Assembly (NCBI RefSeq): GCF_000317435.1
Contig: NC_019751.1
Location: 4,588,001 to 4,652,000 of the forward strand
Length of the DNA: 64,000 bases
Reading direction: 5' to 3'
DNA from: Calothrix sp. PCC 6303
GTDB taxonomy: Bacteria; Cyanobacteriota; Cyanobacteriia; Cyanobacteriales; Nostocaceae
The position numbers and the translations under genes are program-made. This document shows positions 38,296 through 48,247 of the stretch, piece after piece. Positions within the stretch are counted from its first letter, which is position 1; each line of letters opens with the position of its first letter. The notes beneath the pieces are model-generated. The model searched no databases, had not been told where the DNA came from, and saw nothing but the letters and a program-made list of their open reading frames with translations.

Positions 38296-39519
38296 TTATC
38301 GGGTAATGCGCAGAATTTTGTCCTTTTGTGATGGACAATTTCCTCTGCCATCGCAGTTACTAGTTGTAATATATAACTCACCATCTGATCCCATAATCGC
38401 CTCCCTTAATCGTCCGTATTTACCTTGCAAATACACCTCATGCAATTGAACTTGTTCAGGTGACTGGGGATTAAAAACAACACGTTGTAAGTGTTGCGAA
38501 CGGAGGGTGGAAATAATTAAGTTACCTTTCCATTCGGGAATAGAATTACCAGTATAAATTGCTGCTCCACCTGGGGGTAGAGCGTTACGCCAAACAATAG
38601 ATGGGGTCACAAGTCCTTTCCCTGATTCGCAGCGGTAGGTGGTGGGCCACCCCAAATTGTCGCCTGCTCTTGCTACACTGACTTTATCGTGACCACTTCT
38701 ACCCAATTCACCGCTAGGTCCGTGGTCTGTCACCCACAGTGTAGATTTGTCACTCCAATCAAACCCTTGGGTGTTACGAATACCAGTGATATACACGGGA
38801 TTTTTGGCAAATGGATTGTCTTGGGGTACCTGTCCATCGGGGGTTACACGTAAAATTTTTCCCGAAAGGCTATTAACATCTTGAGAACTTTGGGGATTTC
38901 TGGCATCACCAGTACCTATATACAGCATTCTATCAGCACCAAAGCGAATACGACCACCGTTGTGGAATTGTGCTACGGGAATATTGTCCAAAATTACCCG
39001 ATCTGATGAGGCACTAAGTCCATTTTCCGATAGTCGCCATCGTTCAACGCGATTAACCTGCGACCCATTTATATCGGTAGTATAGTAAACATAAAAAAGT
39101 CGGTTTTTGGCAACGTCGGGATGGGTTGCAATTCCCAGTAAACCATCTTCACCACTTTCTGTAACATTTATAGTAGCTACTGGTTTTTCCACAAGTTTAC
39201 TGTCCCGTACCAACCTAACTCGTCCAGGTCGTTCAGTAACTAACATATCCTGATTTGGCAGAAAAGCTATGCCCCAAGGAACTTCAAGACCTGTCACCAC
39301 TTCTTCAACCTTGATGTTGACCTTTCCTTCTGTACCAAAACCATCTTCTACTAAAGTACAGGCTTGATTATTATTAGTTTGCTGACTAACTTGTTTTGTT
39401 GTTTCTGCTTGCTGATTATTAGCGTTTGCCGACTCAGATGTTGGTGAGGTGCAAGAAATTATTTCCAGACAAAGAATGCTAATTAGTAATTTTCCTGTGA
39501 TTGTTTTCGTCAATTTCAT
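38296..39519 (-). CDS. PQQ-dependent sugar dehydrogenase family lipoprotein
   Basis: 407 residues from the ATG at 39519 (MKLTKTITGKLLISIL). This start gives a lipoprotein signal with lipobox I-I-S-C (Cys23); the ATG at 39612 would bury it. The six-bladed propeller of the glucose/sorbosone dehydrogenase family is shown by EVPWGIAFLPNQDMLVTERPG, GLLGIATHPD, NGGRIRFGADRMLYIGTGD, ITGIRNTQGFDW and VTDHGPSG. Family members such as Asd/YliI oxidise aldoses with PQQ. It would be anchored in the periplasm. Whether this organism makes PQQ cannot be judged from the window. Confidence 0.9.
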   Translation of the reverse strand: MKLTKTITGKLLISILCLEIISCTSPTSESANANNQQAETTKQVSQQTNNNQACTLVEDGFGTEGKVNIKVEEVVTGLEVPWGIAFLPNQDMLVTERPGRVRLVRDSKLVEKPVATINVTESGEDGLLGIATHPDVAKNRLFYVYYTTDINGSQVNRVERWRLSENGLSASSDRVILDNIPVAQFHNGGRIRFGADRMLYIGTGDARNPQSSQDVNSLSGKILRVTPDGQVPQDNPFAKNPVYITGIRNTQGFDWSDKSTLWVTDHGPSGELGRSGHDKVSVARAGDNLGWPTTYRCESGKGLVTPSIVWRNALPPGGAAIYTGNSIPEWKGNLIISTLRSQHLQRVVFNPQSPEQVQLHEVYLQGKYGRLREAIMGSDGELYITTSNCDGRGNCPSQKDKILRITR

Positions 39520-39954
39520 GATAGATTTATTCCCAAAAATTGCTAGATTATAGTGCGAATAGATTAAAGTGCAGAAAAATAGAATTATCAAGTGAATAGA
39601 CTTCAGGAACATTATTTGTGAATGCTTGATAAGTCTAAATTTGAAGTAATTTTAATAATATTCAAGCCTCTATCTATGACAAATTTGTCTGGGAGTAACT
39701 TGCTATTTTGACTCTCTGATTACGAGGCAAAGCTAAATTATTATATATAGTGTCTATGTTGCCAAAGCTAATCAAATCTATCTAAAGACGTGACATACTC
39801 CTACAGTAACTCTATGCCTTAGGGCATTTTCGGGCAACGCGATCGCGTTGCCCCTGAAACCTTTGTGGAAACTACCCCGATCGATTCATACCTTATGTTT
39901 AGCAGATTAGAGAACGAGAGCGATCGCTCTCGTAAATAAATAGTACTAAACAAA
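39520..39954. other. Intergenic region with two HIP1-centred perfect palindromes
   Basis: A 22-bp palindrome at 39832-39853 (GGGCAAC arms) and a 20-bp palindrome at 39914-39933 (ACGAGA arms) are both centred on GCGATCGC, 80 bp apart. Both lie between the end of the GH10-like gene and the start of the dehydrogenase gene. No ORF or other site is recognised. They may be transcript ends of the GH10-like gene. Confidence 0.7.
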
Positions 39955-41247
39955 TTACTGCTGCCTGTTTGCAGAACGAAACGCTGGATTAGGGAAAAGT
40001 GCCTGAAAGGCTGATTTTCTCTCGCTTGCAGATTCTAAACCAGAATCCCACAAACTTTCATAATAGAAAAAGACTGCACCTAATCCTCGTTCTTGAACCA
40101 GCCTTACCTGAGATTGGATTTGTTGAATCGGAACCGGACTATTTCTTAATCCTGTCATAATTCCAACGCCAGTAGGGATACTTTGCAGCGCTTCTTGCAT
40201 TTCCGGACGGGAAATATTGTTGGTGAAGCTTTGTAAGTTGGGATTGTACACCTGTACAATTAACTCATCGATAATATTTAAGCGTAACCAAGTCAGCCAA
40301 TCTTGGAGATGGAATTTATAGGCAAAGTCATAATAGTTGGGAGAAACCGAGAAAATTAGATTGGGTTTCCTTGCTTTTACCTCTTGATTTAGATGCACCA
40401 TAAATGTGGTAATTTTATCTGCACGCCAACGCATCCACATTTGATCTTGAGGATTACTTGGGGGAGGATTTCCGGTTTCTTGAGTATATAAAGCTATCGT
40501 GTATGGATCGTAACCGAATTCATAGGGTAAACTCATGTGGTCATCAAATTGAATCCCATCAGCATCGTACTGAGTTACAATTTCTAGGACTAAATTAGAA
40601 ATGAACTCTTGAACTTCTGGATGAAAGGGATTCAACCAAACTACTTCACCACCAGCACTAATAGATGTATCAGTGCCATCACGTTTGCGAGTTAACCATT
40701 CGGGGTGATTTAGGGCTAATTCCGAAGTGGGGGGAGCCATAAAACCGAACTCAAACCAGGGAATCACTAATAAACCTTGGCGATGTGCTTGATTAGTTAA
40801 ATCAGCGATAATATCGTGTCCATCTGTCCCTTTATATACAAAAGGCTGAATCTCGGCTTTTTGGGCAACAGCACTAGGGTACATCGCATAACCAGAATTC
40901 CACACAACTGGATATACTGTGTTAAAGTTCATTTGACGAAGCTTGGTGACTGCATCTTGCACCTTGGCTCGATCTCTGAGAATATCAAAGTCGTTATTGG
41001 TCATCCAAACGCCGCGAATTTCGGGACGGCTTTGTTGGGCGATTACAGGTGTGAAACTGTTGAGCAGCAACACAGAAATTAAAGACAATATAAACAGAAG
41101 TGGGGCAATAGACTTAAGCGAAGTTGGCAAGATATGAATCGTTCGCTCCCACCATGGAACAATGAAATTGAATTTAGCTGGTTTGAGGAATGAGTTTTTC
41201 ACCCAATTCAGCCACCGCATATTGTTATGATGGAATTTAATCGTCAT
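39955..41247 (-). CDS. GH10-like (DUF187-type) glycoside hydrolase family protein
   Basis: 430 residues. A 44-residue basic N-terminus precedes a membrane segment (about 45-68, ending PVIAQQ), so it is exported or membrane-anchored. The catalytic barrel begins REIRGVWMTNNDFDIL-like (RPEIRGVWMTN). It includes NTVYPVVWNSGYAMYPS, GLLVIPWFEFGFMAP, HPEWL, VWLNPFHPEV, YDADGIQFDDH (likely acid residues), FSVSPNYYDFAYK and IDELIVQVYNPN. This is the GHL10 family found in cyanobacteria and related to YngK. Its substrate is unproven, but an envelope or exopolysaccharide glycan is likely. Confidence 0.88.
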   Translation of the reverse strand: MTIKFHHNNMRWLNWVKNSFLKPAKFNFIVPWWERTIHILPTSLKSIAPLLFILSLISVLLLNSFTPVIAQQSRPEIRGVWMTNNDFDILRDRAKVQDAVTKLRQMNFNTVYPVVWNSGYAMYPSAVAQKAEIQPFVYKGTDGHDIIADLTNQAHRQGLLVIPWFEFGFMAPPTSELALNHPEWLTRKRDGTDTSISAGGEVVWLNPFHPEVQEFISNLVLEIVTQYDADGIQFDDHMSLPYEFGYDPYTIALYTQETGNPPPSNPQDQMWMRWRADKITTFMVHLNQEVKARKPNLIFSVSPNYYDFAYKFHLQDWLTWLRLNIIDELIVQVYNPNLQSFTNNISRPEMQEALQSIPTGVGIMTGLRNSPVPIQQIQSQVRLVQERGLGAVFFYYESLWDSGLESASERKSAFQALFPNPAFRSANRQQ

Positions 41248-41619
41248 GTCGTCTTAGTTATCTACGCTTGCAAAAAAGTGAAATAGTAATTGGGTGCCAT
41301 GAAAAAATAGAAGGCAACAGATAGGAGTTGCAACTTGTAAAGCAAAATCTGATTAAGTGCTTTACTTTGTTTTCTCCAGGCTCTTGGCTATCTATGTAAT
41401 ATTGAACAAGAAAATTGACGCAAAAAATAAGCTAATGGTGCCTATTTTTCTGCAAAAATGTATATTTATAGTAGGGAAAAGCTTGAAAGTGTTGTTTTTA
41501 TCAGGTTTTGATTTGAGTTGTCAGTGCGGCAGGGTGTGTCAAATTAGGATCATATTTGAATCTAGCGACGAGGCTTTGAGTATCGCGTACCAAAGTGATG
41601 ACTTGGCGACAAATCCAGG
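41248..41619. other. Intergenic stretch without recognised features
   Basis: 372 bp between two minus-strand genes. It must contain the promoter of the GH10-like gene. An open frame on the plus strand here lacks any family resemblance and runs into the end of the antisense kinase gene, so it is not annotated. No repeats stand out. Confidence 0.5.
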
Positions 41620-44600
41620 TTAAAAAGGAAGTCTAATTAAAAATTCGGAGCCTTCTCCAAGTGTAGAATTAACATCTATTGCTCCGTGGTGTTTTTCCAC
41701 AACAATTTGACGAGCGATCGCTAAACCTAATCCGGTACCTTTGCCAACGGATTTAGTTGTGAATAAGTGATCAAAAATCTTTTGTTTGACCTCTGGTGTC
41801 ATTCCCTTGCCATTATCTTTAATACTAATTATTATCTGTCGTGGATTATCAGCGATTTGAGTTGTAATTATAATTAAATTAGGATTTGCCTTGATCTGTG
41901 CATAGGTATATCCAATATTAGACTCCTCTAATGCATCAATAGCATTTGCCAACAGATTCATGAAAACCTGATTTAACTGCCCAGCAAAACATTCAATGGA
42001 TGGAATTTCGCCATATTGTTTAATAATTTGAATTTCGGGACGGCTATCTGAAGCTTTGAGGCGATGTTTGAGAATCATGATTGTGCTATCAATGCCATCG
42101 TGGAGATTACAAGCAACGGGACAATTACTATCTTTGCGGGAAAAAGTTCTCAAACTATTACTAATTTCACAAATCCGTTTCACACCTTCGCGCATAGAAC
42201 CAACTAGATTAGGTAAATCTTCACGAATATAATCCAGATCAATAGCTATGATTTCGTTTTCAATTTCAGCTTCTGGATGTGGATATTTTTCTTGATACAA
42301 ATCCACTAACCCAAACAAATCCTGAATATGTTCCAAAGCAGGCTGAATATTGCCACCAAGAAAAGCGATGGGATTATTAATTTCGTGGGCAACACCTGCT
42401 ACAAGGTTTCCTAGGGCTGACATCTTTTCATTTTGTACAAGCTGAATTTGAGTTTGTTGCAATTCTTGTAAAGCGGTTTCCAGTGCTTCTGCCTTTTTTT
42501 GGCGCTCGGTTTCTGCACGTTTGCGTTCTTGGAGTGCCGCTTGCCTTTGACTAATATCGAGAATTACACCATCCCAAATTAGTTCATTATTTTCTTGCCG
42601 TTCTGGCTGCGACAGCGCTTGAATCCATTTTATTTGACCGCTGGGGGTAATAATCCGCCATTGATACTGAAATGGGGTGAGATTTTGGGCTGAATTGAGT
42701 ATAGCTTCATCGATTTTTGTTACATCTTCAGGATGCTCAAAAGAACGGATACTTCTTCCAGTAGATATTAGTTCTTCGGCTGTTACTTCATATAATTCAT
42801 AGCAACCAGAACTGATATAGGACATGGAGAAAGAGCCATTTTGATTCAAACGTAATTGGTAAATTACTCCAGGAATATTATCCGCCAGCTTTTGGAAACG
42901 AGCTTCGCTAGCGTTGAGGGCTTCTAGGGATTGTTCCAATTGTTTTCCGTAGTTTTGTGCCTGTTGATACGTTCGTGCATTTTCTAATGCGATCGCTGCT
43001 TGAGTACAAATTAGGTTTAGAAGTTCTAAGCGATCGCTTGTAAACGCCCCAGTTGTCAGGCTATTCTCTAAGTATAAAATTCCAACTAATTTACCTTGAT
43101 TCAAAATTGGCGTACAAAGCACACTCTTGGGGCGTTGATGTAGAACGTAAGGATCAACCGCAAGATTGGCATGTGCCACAGCATTGAAAATCACAGATGC
43201 TTTGAGGGAATGCTTAACTGAATTAATTAGGGATATTGGTAAATATTGACCTAATTGCATCGGTATCGATTGTAAGACAATTGGGGATTGTCCTAGTTGA
43301 CAAATTCCCTCAATCACCCATTGTTCGTTTTTGGGTAACAACAACACACACTTATCAGCCCCAGCATTTTCCAACAGAACTTCCAGCAGGGCAATAAGTA
43401 GTTTGTCTAACTCAATTTCCCTCGATAGGGTTTGAGAAGCTTTAATAATTGTTGCTAAGTCTAATGTTTCTGAGATGCTATTGATACCAAGTGTAGCAGC
43501 TTTGCTGCTGTGAAAGGAAGCAATTGGGATGATCTCATTTGCATTAAGTGATTGTTGCTGCTTTTGTAAAATCGGCGCTAGTAATTGTGGATAACGCTGT
43601 TCTAAATCCTCAATTTTGACTTTTGCACCCCAATGAACATAACAGTAGTAAGCATCAATAATATAAGATTGGGCAATTCTTTCTTTACCCCATGTCAAAT
43701 AAAATTTTGCTGCAAGTTCATTAGCCAGGGCTTCATCTTGAATGTATTTGTTTTCTTGAGCTAATCGGATAGCGCGATCATAATATTCGATTGCTTCTTG
43801 ATAATTAGCTAATAGTTGATGATATTCTGCCTCAACTAAATAAAACTTATGGAGATGATTCATCGGTGCAGAATTAGACCATTGTTTTAGCTGTCTTTGG
43901 TTAGTAACTACTTTCTTTAAATAGTTATTTTTTTCTTGTTTTGTTTCTGCATATGTATATAATTGTAAAGACAATAAAGAATTATAAAAATTGAATAGTG
44001 GTATAGTAAAAGCTGCTGGCATTATATCGGCATAGGATTCAACTAACGATGCATAAAATGCAGCTTGCTGATATTTTCCTAGCAAGTAGGAAATAACAGT
44101 TTTGTGATAATAAAGGTGATAAATAGCTGCACGATTATGAAGTGTTTTGAGTAAGGGTAATGACTCGTTTTCGTCATATATATCTCCCACCAATTGACAA
44201 GGATCGTCAGAATGCCCTAATAAATTTAAAACTGTTTGTTGACAAATTTCAAGAGAAGTTAAAGCTCCTTGCTGTTTGAGTTCCTCAACTGCCTGTCTAT
44301 AAATATCCATTTCCGATGCTAAAGCAACTAACTCTTTTCCGACAAAATAAGCGTGACAACAGTACATTTGAGCGTTTAATGCACTACTTTCTAAATCTCC
44401 ATGTGCTAAACCAACTTGATATGCTTCCAAAAAGAAAGGTAGGGATGCACTCAAAGGCGATTTCCAATGATGAATGTGAGAATAAACAATAAAATATGTG
44501 CGGCATTTATAGAAATCGCCTTGAAAGCGATCGATAATATTTAAAGCCAACTCACCAAATTTGTACCCAGCATCTAAATCACCAACTATTCCACAAAGTA

Positions 44601-47496
44601 CTAAACCATAATCTGCATAGGAAAAAGCAGAAATTGGGCAATTACCTTCAGCAATTATAAAAATAATCTGCTTAAAAATTAGTAATGGCATTAAACTTGG
44701 AAAAGCCTGGTAGGCTGATGGTGTCAATTGCGTGAGAATCCTCATTGCTGCCAATTTGATGGGGTCACTCATTTCTTTTGCCCCCAGCAAGCTAGGAATA
44801 GAAATCTCTTTCCACGCTAATAAGGTTTCTGTTAATGCTTCTCCAATATCTTCGGAAGTTGGTTGTTTAGAAAATTCGACATCTAATAATTTCAATAATT
44901 CTAATCCAACTTCAATTGATTCTCTAAGTTGGCTTTTAGCTTTAATAGCTAAGATTTTAGTTTCATAAACCTTAATTTTATCAATTAAAGTCTTTGCTTG
45001 AGATAGAACAATTTCTATCATTTCTTCCATTAGCTGATAATCTGCATTTAAATATGCAATTTCTACAGCTTCTTCATACAACTTAAGAGTTAAGTCATAA
45101 TGAGAGTTCCAACTATCAAATGGTAATAATTCAATACAGATTGCTAGGTAGTTACTTGCTGCACTATAAGCTGTTGCGGCTTTAGCCTTACGTACCGCAG
45201 TCAAGTTTAAAATAATTAGTTGCTCTCGCTCAGATTCTTGATTAATTAAAGCCCGTCCAATGTTTAATTGATTAACAATTTCAAAAATATTTTCCTGGCA
45301 ATTTTCTGGAGAGTTGTTTTCTATGATTAATTGTCCAATTTTTAAATGAGTTGCTGGTTTTTCTTCCTCTGGAATCAGAGAATAAGCTGCTTGTTGTACA
45401 CGATCATATAAAAATTTATATTCACAATCCTCAAAAATAAAAATATTGTCTAATTTGTTATTATCCTGGACAATATTAGATTGAGAAAATTTAGAGGCTT
45501 CGTTTCTAGGCAAAATAAAACCTTCTTTTAAAGCTTGCCAGAGATCATTAGCTGTGTCAATTTGCGATTTTTCAGTAATAATTGATAATATTTTCAACTT
45601 AAAAGAGGTACCAATACAGGCGGCTAATTTTAAACTATTCTGAGTTGATTGAGGAAGGTTTTTTAATTGAGTTACGATGAGATCAACTACATCATCATTT
45701 AAGTCTAATGTGTAAATTTGATTAATGTCGAATTCCCAAGCTTTGGCATCCATATTAAATGTAATTGATCCATTTTCCTTGAGAGATTTGAGAAACTGAT
45801 TATTGAAAAATGGGTTGCCTTGGGTTTTTTGATATATGAATTTAGTTAAATCTAAGCTTTCTTCTAAAGTGCATTTAAGGGCATCAGCTATTAGACGATT
45901 ATTGTCGGAAACACTCAAAGGCAATAAAGTAATAGTATTAATAGTTATGCCAGCATTTTTAATTTCATTTAAAGTGCAAATTAACGGATGATTACTAGAT
46001 ACTTCATTATTTCTAAAAGCTCCGATGATAAATAGATATCCTGGAGTGATTTCGGTGGTTAAAAGTTTGATTAAATTTAAAGATGTTGAATCTGCCCATT
46101 GTAGATCATCGAAAAAAATTGTCAGTGGATGTTCCTTTCTTGTAAAGATAGCAATCAACTTTTGAAAGAGCAAATTCAACCGATTTTGGGCAGCATTCGT
46201 TGAAAGTTGGGGAACTATAGGTTGTGATCCGATAATTTGTTCTAGTTCGGGAATTACTTCGATAATTACCTGTCCATTGTTGCCGATAGCTGATAGTATT
46301 TGACTCTTCCAATACTCAATTTTGCTATCACTTTCACTTAACAATTGCCTCATTAAATCTCGTAAGGCTTGAACAAAAGCAGATAGAGGAATATTGTGAT
46401 TAAATTGGTCAAATTTCCCTTGGACAAAGTAGCCTTGCTGTTGGATGATAGGCTTATGAATTTCATTAACAATTGCTGTTTTCCCAATACCTGAAAAACC
46501 AGCAACTAGCATAATTTCTGTCGCACCGCAGGTAACACGCTCAAATGCTGTTAATAATGTCGCTATTTCTGCTTCCCGTCCATATAGCTTATCTGAAATG
46601 ATAAAGCGATCGCATAAATCCCACTGCGCGATTTTAAAGTCTTCTATTTTACCTGCTTCTTTGATCTGAGATAGGCAATTTTCTAAATCGCATTTTAGCC
46701 CTAAAGCGCTCTGGTAACGATCTTCGGCGTTTTTTGCCATCAATTTCATGATGATGTCCCACAAAACTTGAGGAATTTCGCCGTTATGTGCTGTGTGTGG
46801 TGGTTGTTTTGCAATATGACAATGGACTAATTGCAAGGGATCATCTGACTGAAATGGTAATCCTCCGGTGAGTAATTCGTAAAAAGTGACCCCAAGGGAA
46901 TAAAAATCAGTTCGGTAATCAATCCCGCGATTCATTCTTCCTGTTTGTTCTGGAGATAAATACTCTAGTGTTCCTTCCAACCCATGGGGATTCGTTGGTA
47001 TTTGAGTTTCCCGTGGTAGCAATGATGCAATACTAAAGTCAATTAATTTAATTTTTTTTGTATCTGGATTAATTAATATATTCGCTGGTTTGATATCTTT
47101 ATGGATAATGTTGTGGCGGTAGAGAATATCTAAAGCGTCGGTGAGTGCGATCGCTATTTGCAGAAAATCAACTAAATTGGCTGATATTTTCTCTTTCCCT
47201 TCCCATTGATTCAGGGAAATTCCCCCGAAATCTTCCATTATTAATATGTAGCTATTTTTATATGTTTCTAAACTGTATGTTTGCAGAATTAGGGATGAGT
47301 TGATATTTTTAGCGATGGTATACTGATTGCGAAATTGTACCAGTTCGCTGAAAGTCGGATAAGGATTTTTCAATAATTTGATTGCCACAGGTAATGAGTC
47401 ACTTTCTCGATACCCGCGATAAACTATGGTTTTACAACCGTTATATATCTGTTTGTCAACTTGATATCCAGGAATATTGACTTGAGTGGTAAGCAT
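41620..47496 (-). CDS. Trifunctional Ser/Thr kinase, AAA ATPase and sensor histidine kinase
   Basis: 1958 residues in one frame. N-terminal Hanks kinase (about 1-270) has AIKLLK, a variant catalytic loop HKDIKPANIL, DFS instead of DFG, and GTLEYLSPEQTGR. Next is an AAA-type ATPase (about 300-600; Walker A GFSGIGKTAIV, Walker B IFFDDLQWAD) and a long helical TPR-like region to about 1330. A GAF domain follows (about 1370-1510), then PAS/PAC (about 1560-1670), and finally HisKA with VAGVAHEINNPIAF (His near 1705) and an ATPase domain (DNGKGM, GKGTGLGLAIA). This is the HstK-like class typical of Nostoc. It should integrate Ser/Thr and His phosphorylation, but its partners are unknown. It is divergent from tetR. 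Confidence 0.95.
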   Translation of the reverse strand: MLTTQVNIPGYQVDKQIYNGCKTIVYRGYRESDSLPVAIKLLKNPYPTFSELVQFRNQYTIAKNINSSLILQTYSLETYKNSYILIMEDFGGISLNQWEGKEKISANLVDFLQIAIALTDALDILYRHNIIHKDIKPANILINPDTKKIKLIDFSIASLLPRETQIPTNPHGLEGTLEYLSPEQTGRMNRGIDYRTDFYSLGVTFYELLTGGLPFQSDDPLQLVHCHIAKQPPHTAHNGEIPQVLWDIIMKLMAKNAEDRYQSALGLKCDLENCLSQIKEAGKIEDFKIAQWDLCDRFIISDKLYGREAEIATLLTAFERVTCGATEIMLVAGFSGIGKTAIVNEIHKPIIQQQGYFVQGKFDQFNHNIPLSAFVQALRDLMRQLLSESDSKIEYWKSQILSAIGNNGQVIIEVIPELEQIIGSQPIVPQLSTNAAQNRLNLLFQKLIAIFTRKEHPLTIFFDDLQWADSTSLNLIKLLTTEITPGYLFIIGAFRNNEVSSNHPLICTLNEIKNAGITINTITLLPLSVSDNNRLIADALKCTLEESLDLTKFIYQKTQGNPFFNNQFLKSLKENGSITFNMDAKAWEFDINQIYTLDLNDDVVDLIVTQLKNLPQSTQNSLKLAACIGTSFKLKILSIITEKSQIDTANDLWQALKEGFILPRNEASKFSQSNIVQDNNKLDNIFIFEDCEYKFLYDRVQQAAYSLIPEEEKPATHLKIGQLIIENNSPENCQENIFEIVNQLNIGRALINQESEREQLIILNLTAVRKAKAATAYSAASNYLAICIELLPFDSWNSHYDLTLKLYEEAVEIAYLNADYQLMEEMIEIVLSQAKTLIDKIKVYETKILAIKAKSQLRESIEVGLELLKLLDVEFSKQPTSEDIGEALTETLLAWKEISIPSLLGAKEMSDPIKLAAMRILTQLTPSAYQAFPSLMPLLIFKQIIFIIAEGNCPISAFSYADYGLVLCGIVGDLDAGYKFGELALNIIDRFQGDFYKCRTYFIVYSHIHHWKSPLSASLPFFLEAYQVGLAHGDLESSALNAQMYCCHAYFVGKELVALASEMDIYRQAVEELKQQGALTSLEICQQTVLNLLGHSDDPCQLVGDIYDENESLPLLKTLHNRAAIYHLYYHKTVISYLLGKYQQAAFYASLVESYADIMPAAFTIPLFNFYNSLLSLQLYTYAETKQEKNNYLKKVVTNQRQLKQWSNSAPMNHLHKFYLVEAEYHQLLANYQEAIEYYDRAIRLAQENKYIQDEALANELAAKFYLTWGKERIAQSYIIDAYYCYVHWGAKVKIEDLEQRYPQLLAPILQKQQQSLNANEIIPIASFHSSKAATLGINSISETLDLATIIKASQTLSREIELDKLLIALLEVLLENAGADKCVLLLPKNEQWVIEGICQLGQSPIVLQSIPMQLGQYLPISLINSVKHSLKASVIFNAVAHANLAVDPYVLHQRPKSVLCTPILNQGKLVGILYLENSLTTGAFTSDRLELLNLICTQAAIALENARTYQQAQNYGKQLEQSLEALNASEARFQKLADNIPGVIYQLRLNQNGSFSMSYISSGCYELYEVTAEELISTGRSIRSFEHPEDVTKIDEAILNSAQNLTPFQYQWRIITPSGQIKWIQALSQPERQENNELIWDGVILDISQRQAALQERKRAETERQKKAEALETALQELQQTQIQLVQNEKMSALGNLVAGVAHEINNPIAFLGGNIQPALEHIQDLFGLVDLYQEKYPHPEAEIENEIIAIDLDYIREDLPNLVGSMREGVKRICEISNSLRTFSRKDSNCPVACNLHDGIDSTIMILKHRLKASDSRPEIQIIKQYGEIPSIECFAGQLNQVFMNLLANAIDALEESNIGYTYAQIKANPNLIIITTQIADNPRQIIISIKDNGKGMTPEVKQKIFDHLFTTKSVGKGTGLGLAIARQIVVEKHHGAIDVNSTLGEGSEFLIRLPF

Positions 47497-47608
47497 ATTG
47501 ATGAATGTTTAAACCTTTCGCATCTATTGTTCCCAAATTGAGGCAGGGATTTACGGACTGATTTTGCAACTATTGACTTATCTGCACTAATCTGTAACAT
47601 TATAAAAT

Positions 47609-47618
47609 AACGAGCGTT
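47609..47618. promoter_or_regulatory. Candidate TetR operator upstream of tetR
   Basis: The short dyad AACG-AG-CGTT (AACGAGCGTT) lies 17 bp before the tetR start, within the 138-bp divergent gap. Position and symmetry suit autoregulation by the adjacent TetR protein, but the site is short and not confirmed. Confidence 0.35.
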
Positions 47619-47634
47619 CAATAAAAACAGTGCT

Positions 47635-48210
47635 GTGCCAAAAATAGTAGATCATAAGCAGTATCGCAAAGAATTACTCGCCAAATCCTTCAACATATTC
47701 GCCGAGAGGGGATATGGTGCAGTCACGATGCGCCATCTTTCTCAAGGGTTAGGGGTTTCTACAGGAACCTTATACCACTATTTTCCTAGCAAAAGGGCTT
47801 TATTCGAGCAGTTAGTCGAGGAGGAGACAACTAGGGATATTTTAATAGTATCTGCTGAGTTTAAAGAAATCGAAGGAATAGAAAATAAACTCAATTTTGT
47901 GGGTAGATATTTAACTGAAAACCAAGATTACCAAGTTAAATGGATGTATATCATGGTTGATTTCTTCCAAACCCAAGATGCAGAGGAAGTTAGGCAGAAT
48001 GATTTTTGGGAGCGGCTTTTACAAAGATTTGTTTTGTTGGTTTATGACTTATTAGGCGTGGAAGATTTAATATTAGCAAATTTTGTAATTTCATTTATTG
48101 ATGGCATCATTATTGAAAAAATATTAGCTAACGAAATGGTTGATTTTAATGAACAATGTCAACTTTTGGGAAAAATGTTGAGTTTATATGTGAATAACTT
48201 AAAAAAGTAA
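47635..48210 (+). CDS. TetR/AcrR family transcriptional regulator
   Basis: 191 residues from a GTG. The N-terminal helix-turn-helix (about 10-56) shows the TetR pattern: LLAKSFNIFAERGYGAVTMRHLSQGLGVSTGTLYHYFPSKRALFEQLVEEE. The C-terminal ligand domain is all-helical and unassigned. It stands immediately upstream of and in line with a devB-devC-devA exporter operon, 38 bp before devB, so it probably represses that operon and responds to an exported compound. Confidence 0.93.
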   Translation: MPKIVDHKQYRKELLAKSFNIFAERGYGAVTMRHLSQGLGVSTGTLYHYFPSKRALFEQLVEEETTRDILIVSAEFKEIEGIENKLNFVGRYLTENQDYQVKWMYIMVDFFQTQDAEEVRQNDFWERLLQRFVLLVYDLLGVEDLILANFVISFIDGIIIEKILANEMVDFNEQCQLLGKMLSLYVNNLKK

Positions 48211-48247
48211 TCCAAAAATCATTCAAAATCTATCTAGGGGAATCTTG

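Noticed and set aside
41357-41623. Plus-strand open frame of 88 codons
   Set aside because: It overlaps the end of the giant kinase gene, has no recognisable features, and is in an AT-rich gap.
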